A DNA stretch of 64,000 nucleotides from Variovorax sp. PAMC28562. Lineage in GTDB: Bacteria; Pseudomonadota; Gammaproteobacteria; Burkholderiales; Burkholderiaceae_C. Under the pieces are notes generated by a model. The model ran no database searches and was not told where the DNA came from. It worked only from the letters and a program-made list of their open reading frames with translations. Position 1 is the first letter of the stretch. The number at the start of each line of letters is the position of its first letter. Shown here in pieces: positions 54,936 through 61,127 of the stretch. The stretch spans positions 1,499,501 through 1,563,500 of the forward strand of contig NZ_CP060296.1 in the NCBI RefSeq assembly GCF_014303735.1. The letters are read 5' to 3'. A program made the position numbers and the translations under genes.

Positions 54936-55457
54936 GTGGTGACCAGGGCGCCGACTCCAAAACTGGCGCCTGCCAAAAAGGCTGCTGCGCCCAAGGCACC
55001 CGTTGTCAGAAAGCGGGCCGCTGCCGGCAAACCTGCTGGACCCGCCGCAATAGCCGCTGCATCCATAGCTGCACCTGCACCCAAGGCGAAACCCGGCAAG
55101 GCGGAAGTCTTGCTGCGTGCGGGACTGAAGGCGCTGGGCAACGTTCGCGACGATGTCGTCAAGCGCCAGACCAACGTCATCGAAGGTCTGCTGGGCATCC
55201 AGCCCAAAAGCGATGCCGTACCGGGCCGCGGCTTCCCTAGCCTCGACAGCTTCGGCATCCGTAAGTTCGAAGACGTTTTCGACCAACGCGTGGCAACGGC
55301 GTTGCAGCGGCTCGGCATGCCGACACCGCAAGAAGTCCAGGCGCTGCGAGACGAGGTGCGCGAACTTCGCGAGCAACTCGATCGAATCGGAGGGGCTGAT
55401 CGTTCGGTTCGCACCGCGGCAAAGACGCCCGCCGCGCCATCCCGGCGCAGGCGCTGA
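54936..55457 (+). CDS. PhaF/PhaI-like granule-associated protein with basic N-terminal region
   Basis: The 173-residue protein has an N-terminal Lys/Ala/Pro stretch (PAKKAAAPKAPVVRKRAAAGKPAG). A phasin-like region follows (LRAGLKALGNVRDDVVKRQTNVIEGLLG), then the segment FEDVFDQRVATALQRLGMPTPQEVQALRDEVRELREQL, close to known PHA-granule proteins with a coiled-coil end. The start is a GTG at 54936, one base after the previous stop, with AAGG at 54923-54926. The basic stretch may bind nucleic acid and so link granules to the chromosome. Confidence 0.78.
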   Translation: MVTRAPTPKLAPAKKAAAPKAPVVRKRAAAGKPAGPAAIAAASIAAPAPKAKPGKAEVLLRAGLKALGNVRDDVVKRQTNVIEGLLGIQPKSDAVPGRGFPSLDSFGIRKFEDVFDQRVATALQRLGMPTPQEVQALRDEVRELREQLDRIGGADRSVRTAAKTPAAPSRRRR

Positions 55458-55491
55458 ACTCGTCAGCAGCGCGGCGGCTGTCTCATCACCT

Positions 55492-56124
55492 GTGGCAAGT
55501 CCCAACACACGCGACCGCATTCTGCTGACCAGCCTCGCGCTGTTCAACGCAGACGGTCTGGCTGCCGTGTCGACCCACAAAATCGCGGCCGAACTCGGCA
55601 TCAGTCCAGGCAACCTGCACTATCACTTCAAGGCCAAGGCGCTCATCGTCGAATGGCTGTTCCGGCGTTTCGAGCAACGGCTCGAAGCGTTGAACACGTC
55701 GTCGACCTCGATCGCCGCCATCGACGATCTCTGGCTCGCGCTGCACTTGCGTTTCGAGGCCATCAACGAGTACCGCTTCATCTATCGCGACATGGCTTTC
55801 CTGTCGAGCGAGTACCCGTTGCTCGGCCAGCGGGCGCAAGACCTCACCGCGCACAACCTGGTCGCAGCGCAGGCGCTGTGCGAGGGGTTGGTGGTGTCAG
55901 GCGTGATCGAGACCAGCGCCGAGCAGGCCCGAATCCTCGCGCTGCAGATGGTTTTCACCACGACTTGCTGGCTGTCGTTCGAGCGGCTGGTGCCGGGGCG
56001 CGATGCCTTGGCGAAGGCCGACCCCGGGCTTGCGGCTTTCTACACGCTGACGCTGGTTTCGCCTTACGTTTCAAGCGAATCCAGGGCTTACCTTGATTAC
56101 CTGCGCGGCAAATACCTCGGATAA
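55492..56124 (+). CDS. TetR-family regulator of the granule/lipid cluster
   Basis: The 210-residue protein has an N-terminal helix-turn-helix (NTRDRILLTSLALFNADGLAAVSTHKIAAELGISPGNLHYHFKAK) and a helical ligand domain. The frame is open further upstream, but the TetR domain begins right after the GTG at 55492, chosen as start. It lies between the phasin-like genes and an alpha/beta hydrolase, all on one strand with short gaps, so control of storage-lipid genes is the likely role. Confidence 0.82.
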   Translation: MASPNTRDRILLTSLALFNADGLAAVSTHKIAAELGISPGNLHYHFKAKALIVEWLFRRFEQRLEALNTSSTSIAAIDDLWLALHLRFEAINEYRFIYRDMAFLSSEYPLLGQRAQDLTAHNLVAAQALCEGLVVSGVIETSAEQARILALQMVFTTTCWLSFERLVPGRDALAKADPGLAAFYTLTLVSPYVSSESRAYLDYLRGKYLG

Positions 56125-56199
56125 ATGGGCCTGATGTCCCACGGCCCGAGACACCCGCCAAGATCAGTTTCGACAACAATTCAGACAAGGAGAAATCAC

Positions 56200-56994
56200 A
56201 TGACCGTTGCCGCCCAAGCTGCAATCGACCCAAGCCGCCAGGAAGCGATCAAGCCGCCGTCGCGCCTGCTGCTGCTGGCGGAAGTCCGAGCGCTTTGGGA
56301 GACGGGTGCCGGCATCGCCATGTGGCCTCTGCTGCAACTCACGCCGCGCGGCGATGGCCATCCGGTGCTGGTGTTCCCGGGCCTGGTCGCCAGTGACACC
56401 TCGACCGGGATCCTGCGCCGCTACCTTGAAAGCCGTGGCTACGACGCGCATGGATGGGGTCTCGGACGCAACATGGGTCCGCGCGCAGGTGTCGAGGCCG
56501 GCATGGTCAAGTTGCTGCGAGAACTGCACGACAAGGACGGCCAGAAGGTGAGCGTCGTCGGCTGGAGCCTCGGCGGCGTGTATGCCCGCTTGCTGGCATC
56601 GGCACATCCTGAACTCGTGCGCAATGTCATCACACTGGGCAGTCCGTTTTCTGGCAGCCCGCGTTCGACCAATGCATGGCGCGTGTACGAAGGCGTGAGC
56701 GGCCAAAGCTCGCACGACCCCAAGCGCATGAAGTACGTCAGCCCGACGCCTCCGGTACCGACCACTTCGATTTTCAGCCGCACCGATGGCGTGGTGGCAT
56801 GGCAATGCAGTCTTGAGAAGACCGGCCCGCAGTCGGAAAACATCGAGGTGATCGCCAGCCACATCGGCCTCGGTGCGCACCCTGCGGTGATGTACGCGCT
56901 GGCAGATCGCCTGTCGCAGCCTGAAGGACAGTGGAAGCCATTCAACCGCACGCTGCTCGGGCCCCTGGTCTACCCCAATCCCGATAGAACTTAA
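56200..56994 (+). CDS. Alpha/beta hydrolase, lipase-like
   Basis: The 264-residue protein has an oxyanion region HPVLVFPGLVASDTSTG, the nucleophile elbow VVGWSLGGVYAR, an acid in SRTDGVVAW and the histidine in ASHIGLGAHPAV. A triad is therefore visible. It resembles esterase/lipase-type hydrolases found beside WS/DGAT genes and may release acyl groups from storage lipid. AAGGAGA upstream of ATG 56200 decides the start. Confidence 0.88.
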   Translation: MTVAAQAAIDPSRQEAIKPPSRLLLLAEVRALWETGAGIAMWPLLQLTPRGDGHPVLVFPGLVASDTSTGILRRYLESRGYDAHGWGLGRNMGPRAGVEAGMVKLLRELHDKDGQKVSVVGWSLGGVYARLLASAHPELVRNVITLGSPFSGSPRSTNAWRVYEGVSGQSSHDPKRMKYVSPTPPVPTTSIFSRTDGVVAWQCSLEKTGPQSENIEVIASHIGLGAHPAVMYALADRLSQPEGQWKPFNRTLLGPLVYPNPDRT

Positions 56995-57017
56995 CGCGTT
57001 CCGTTTGCCTGGGCTAA

Positions 57018-60000
57018 TTAGTTACTTGCCCAGACATCCAGCACGTAGCGCTGCTTGACGAGCATCCCTGCCATCCACGTCGCACTGTCCTCTCCATGCT
57101 CGCGTGCGATGTCGCTCAAGGTACGGCGCACATCGGGCTCCATGCGCGAGCCGTCGCCACATACGTACACCGTGGCGCCAGCCACGATCAGTTTCCAGAC
57201 TGAGCCGGCTTGCTCGCGAATCAGGTCCTGCACATAGGCCTTGCGCCCTCCGGCCCGCGAGAACGCGGTGTACAAGTCGACCAGGCCATCCTCTGCCCAC
57301 GCCTTTAATTCATCCGCGTAGATGAAGTCCTGCTCGGGATGCCGGCAGCCGAAGAACAGCATCGCATCACCGATCACCGTGCCCTTGGCCTTCTGCGCAG
57401 CACGCTCCTGCAAGAAGCCGCGAAACGGCGCCAGCCCGGTACCGGGGCCGATCATGATGACCGGCTTGCTCGCGTCGTCAGGCAGGCCGAAGCCGTCCGC
57501 GGTGGTCGCACGGACGAAGCCATGCACCGTGTCGCCGGGTTCGGCGCGCGCGAGAAAGTTGGAGCACACACCCTCGAAGGTGCCGCGCCCCGATCGCGCC
57601 GGCGCACTCACCACACCGACCGTCACGCTGCAGCGCGACGCGTCGACTTTGGGCGACGACGAGATGGAGTAGTAGCGCGGCGACAGCGGCGACAGCATTT
57701 CGAGATACACCGCCAACGGCAACTCGCACGCCGGAAATTCCTCCAGAAGATCGAGCACCGATTTGCGCGGCATCAGCACTTCGCTCTTGTAGTGAGCCGC
57801 TGCCGCTTCGTCTCCACCTGTGCTCGCGCCCAACGCGTTCTGCGTGACCGGGCAACGGGTGTGCTCTGCCATGGTGCCGATCTGCTTGCGCGTGGCGACG
57901 TCCTGCAGTTCGACATAGTCGCCGAGCAGCCGCTCGACCGCGATCACTTCATCGACTGGCAAGAACGCCTTGCGCCCGGTGGCGGCTTTGAGCCGAACGT
58001 GCGCGTCGCGCGACAGGCCGAAGCGCTTCATCGCCCGCTCGACCTGGGCCGGGCTGTTGCGCGGCACCACGCTCAAATGGTCGCCGGCGCGATAGCCGAC
58101 GCCTTCCGGCAGTGCGAGTTCGATGTGCCGGGTCGAGCGGTCGGACGGCGTGGCGCCGGTCGTGGTCTGCAACTCATCGTTGACGATGACGCGCAGCGCC
58201 ACCGCACCGAGGGATTCGACCAGCCCGCTGGTCTGCGGCGGCGGCAACTCTTCGAGCGTGTAGAGCGCTTCGGCCTTCGCTGCGTTCGCGTCGGCCTCGA
58301 TGTGGAAGCGGCTATTGAGTACCGGCCACAACGCGTCGGCCCAATCCTGGAAGGCGCCGTCCATGTCTTCGCGCGCATCGCCTTCGCCACGCGCATGGAT
58401 GCGCTCGGCGCCGAGCTGCGCCAGCTTCTCGTCGATGCGCCGCGGCACCGCCTGGTACGTCGATGCCCAGTCGGTGTTGCCGCAGCCGAAAACGCTGTAA
58501 CTCACGCCGTTCAACGAGTCGTCGGCTGAATCGAGCCAGCGCCAGAACTCGACGGCGTTGTCTGGCGCGGTGCCGTTGTACGACGCGCTGACGATCGCCA
58601 CCGCACCGTTGGCCGGCAAGCGCTCTGCATAGTCGTCGAGCGATGCGATGGTGGTGGAGAAGCCGCGCATTTCTCCGGCCTGCGCGAGCTGCCTCGCGAG
58701 GTCTTCTGCAGAGCCGAGATTGGAGCCATGCAGCACCAGCAACGATGTACCGTGCCTTGCGCCGCGCGTTGTCATCGGCACTGCCAACGCACCCGCGACT
58801 TTCGATGCAGCAGCATCCGCCAGGGCCACACCGGGCCGGCTGCGCAACGCCATCGGGTCGCGCGGCTCGACTTTGATCTTGAAGCCTTCAGGCTTGATCG
58901 TCAGCGCCTCCTTGACCTTCAACTGGTAGTCGGTGTGATCGATCAGCCTGAAGCGCTGGATCACCACGCCGAGCGTGAGCACTGCTTCCTGCAAGGCGAA
59001 CTGGCGACCGATGCAGGCGCGCTGCCCGTTGCCGAAGGGCTTGAACGCATTGGCTGGGCGCGTGCGCTCGGCTTCGCGGGTGAAGTGCTCGGGATTGAAC
59101 TGGTCGGCGTTCTCGCCCCAGATGCCTTTGTCGCGATGCAGTGCGAGCGCATGCATGATGACCATGTTCTTCTTGTGGATCGTGTACTTGCCACCGATGG
59201 TGGTGTTCTCTTTGGCGCGCATCGAGATGGCCGGCGCGGTCGGGTACAGCCGCAGCGACTCCTTCAATATCTGCAGCACGTACTGCAGCCGATTCACCTG
59301 CGCATAGGTCGGCCGCACCGTGAGATCGGTGCCGAACACGCTGTCGACTTCGGCCTGCGCCCGCGCCAGCACGTCGGGATTCTTGATGAGAAAGTAAGTC
59401 GCGAAAGACAGCAATCCGCTGGTCGTCTCGTGGCCCGCGATCAAGAACTCGATGCACTCGTCGCGGATCATCTTGTCGTCGAGCTTCTCGCCGCTCTTCT
59501 TGTCGACGCCGGCGATCATGTAGCTCAGCAGATCGGGCTTGCTGGCGATGTCGGCCCCGCTCTCGCGCCGCTCCTTGATGATGTCCTCGACCATCGTGTG
59601 CATGTAGCGGATGTCCTTGCGCTGCTGCGCAAGCTGCTTCTTCATCATGAATTCTTCGAGCGGCAGGCCGCGCCGGTCTTGCACCGTTTCGAGCGTGCGC
59701 ACCATCGCATCGACGAAGGGATGAAAGCCCTCCCGATAGAACGAGTTGAAGCGATAGCCGAAGCCGCACAGGCCGATGGTGTCGAGCGTCAGCGCGGTCA
59801 TGTCGCGCGTGACGTCGACCTCGTCGTCGAAGTTGAGACGCTCCCACTTGGTGACGAGTTGCTCGGCGATGTCCAGCATCATCGGGTGGTAGGCCTGCAT
59901 CGCGCGCTGGCTGAAGTTGGCCAGCAGGATGTTGTGCGGTTTGCTCCAGGTCGCCTCGTGCGTGTCGGAGGTGAAGAGCCCGTGCGATGCGGCACGGAGG

Positions 60001-60245
60001 CGCCGCAACGCGCCCTTGGTGCTCTTGTCGAAGCGCGCTTCTTCGCACAGTTCGTCGACCAGTGCAGGTGACGACACCACGATCACCGGCATGCCCGGCA
60101 TGTCGAGCCAGTAGATGCCGCCCAGCTCCTGGGCGATGCGCCACATGTCCATCACGGGGGACGCGGAATCGATCGACAACAGATTGCCGACGAAGGGCTT
60201 CTTGGCCGGATGGGGAATCGGATAGAGCGCGTTGTTGCCTGCCAT
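57018..60245 (-). CDS. CYP102-type self-sufficient P450 fused to its reductase
   Basis: The 1075-residue fusion combines a P450 (about 1-460) and a diflavin reductase (about 500-1075). The P450 part has AGHETT at 270-275, ExxR at 329-332 (KESLRL) and haem ligand Cys411 in FGNGQRACIG. The reductase shows FMN-site VLHGSNLGSAEDL, FAD-site RYYSISSSP and NADPH-site GPGTGLAPFRGF. This is the P450 BM3 architecture, which hydroxylates fatty acids or related chains with NADPH and oxygen. Residues aligned with BM3 Arg47 and Tyr51 are Met52 and Val56, so carboxylate anchoring differs. A TetR gene lies upstream on the same strand. Confidence 0.96.
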   Translation of the reverse strand: MAGNNALYPIPHPAKKPFVGNLLSIDSASPVMDMWRIAQELGGIYWLDMPGMPVIVVSSPALVDELCEEARFDKSTKGALRRLRAASHGLFTSDTHEATWSKPHNILLANFSQRAMQAYHPMMLDIAEQLVTKWERLNFDDEVDVTRDMTALTLDTIGLCGFGYRFNSFYREGFHPFVDAMVRTLETVQDRRGLPLEEFMMKKQLAQQRKDIRYMHTMVEDIIKERRESGADIASKPDLLSYMIAGVDKKSGEKLDDKMIRDECIEFLIAGHETTSGLLSFATYFLIKNPDVLARAQAEVDSVFGTDLTVRPTYAQVNRLQYVLQILKESLRLYPTAPAISMRAKENTTIGGKYTIHKKNMVIMHALALHRDKGIWGENADQFNPEHFTREAERTRPANAFKPFGNGQRACIGRQFALQEAVLTLGVVIQRFRLIDHTDYQLKVKEALTIKPEGFKIKVEPRDPMALRSRPGVALADAAASKVAGALAVPMTTRGARHGTSLLVLHGSNLGSAEDLARQLAQAGEMRGFSTTIASLDDYAERLPANGAVAIVSASYNGTAPDNAVEFWRWLDSADDSLNGVSYSVFGCGNTDWASTYQAVPRRIDEKLAQLGAERIHARGEGDAREDMDGAFQDWADALWPVLNSRFHIEADANAAKAEALYTLEELPPPQTSGLVESLGAVALRVIVNDELQTTTGATPSDRSTRHIELALPEGVGYRAGDHLSVVPRNSPAQVERAMKRFGLSRDAHVRLKAATGRKAFLPVDEVIAVERLLGDYVELQDVATRKQIGTMAEHTRCPVTQNALGASTGGDEAAAAHYKSEVLMPRKSVLDLLEEFPACELPLAVYLEMLSPLSPRYYSISSSPKVDASRCSVTVGVVSAPARSGRGTFEGVCSNFLARAEPGDTVHGFVRATTADGFGLPDDASKPVIMIGPGTGLAPFRGFLQERAAQKAKGTVIGDAMLFFGCRHPEQDFIYADELKAWAEDGLVDLYTAFSRAGGRKAYVQDLIREQAGSVWKLIVAGATVYVCGDGSRMEPDVRRTLSDIAREHGEDSATWMAGMLVKQRYVLDVWASN

Positions 60246-60345
60246 GGGGAGCCTTGTTGGAGTCTTGCAGAGACTTGCTTTTCGGGTCGAAATGACTCCC
60301 GCAGTATTGGGACCACGACGAGGGGCGACGTGGCGGGGTATTCCC

Positions 60346-60999
60346 TTAGCGCAGGCCGATCACGCGCCACGCGTAGGTGCACAGCGTGCGCACCATTTCG
60401 TCGGTCGACAGGCGCCCGTCGGGCCGGTACCAGGTGTAGCAAAAGCCGGGCAGGCTGCAAGCGGCCAGCGCGGTGATCTTGGCATCGCCGAAATCGAGGT
60501 CGCCGTCATTGCGCGCCTCTTCGAGCAGCGGACACATGCGATCGTAGAAATGGTGCGCCAGCTTGAGCGCTGCGGCCCGGTATTCAGGCCGATAGACCTG
60601 TGGCTCGCGGTAGGCGAAGAACGCGCAGGGGTGATGCGCGATGGTCAGGCGGATCAACCGCTCGATGCCTTCCATCACCTTGACCACGGCACGTCGGCGA
60701 TCGTCCGCGGGGAAGTCCATCGCCGTCAGGCAATCGACGGCCGGGCGCCAGGACAGCGTCTCGAAGATCTCCTGCTTGTCGCGAAAGTAGTAGTAGACGA
60801 AGGGCTTGGTGACGCCGAGCGCGCGCACGATCTGCGCCATTGTCGTGTTGGCGTAGCCCTGGTCTGCGAAGAGCTGCGCCGCGACCTGAAGGATGCGCTC
60901 GCGTTGCTGGTCGGTGCGTTGCGTGGCGGCGCGCTGTCGGCCTGTGGCGGCAAAGGGTTTGCTCTGTGTTGCCGACGCTGTTCCCGAAGTTATACCCAT
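60346..60999 (-). CDS. TetR-family regulator between the P450 and carboxylase genes
   Basis: The 217-residue protein has a helix-turn-helix at about 30-75 (RERILQVAAQLFADQGYANTTMAQIVRALGVTKPFVYYYFRDKQEI), with a C-terminal domain of TetR type containing several Cys. It is divergent from the acyl-CoA carboxylase (128 bases between starts) and upstream of the P450 gene on the same strand. It may control either or both. The start at 60999 (MGITSG) lacks a strong ribosome site; a longer frame begins inside the carboxylase upstream region and is less likely. Confidence 0.85.
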   Translation of the reverse strand: MGITSGTASATQSKPFAATGRQRAATQRTDQQRERILQVAAQLFADQGYANTTMAQIVRALGVTKPFVYYYFRDKQEIFETLSWRPAVDCLTAMDFPADDRRRAVVKVMEGIERLIRLTIAHHPCAFFAYREPQVYRPEYRAAALKLAHHFYDRMCPLLEEARNDGDLDFGDAKITALAACSLPGFCYTWYRPDGRLSTDEMVRTLCTYAWRVIGLR

Positions 61000-61127
61000 C
61001 AGTAGGATTGTTGAAGCACCGTGCGGGCAAGGCAAGCACTCGCCTCTATCGATAACCCTGACAAAGACGCCATGGGGACTGCAGAAGACACGCGAACGAC
61101 GGTGCCTGCCCAAAGACAAGGATCGAA

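Noticed and set aside
61040..61060. TATCGATA palindrome considered as the TetR operator before the carboxylase gene
   Set aside because: It is only 8 bases and has no flanking symmetry.
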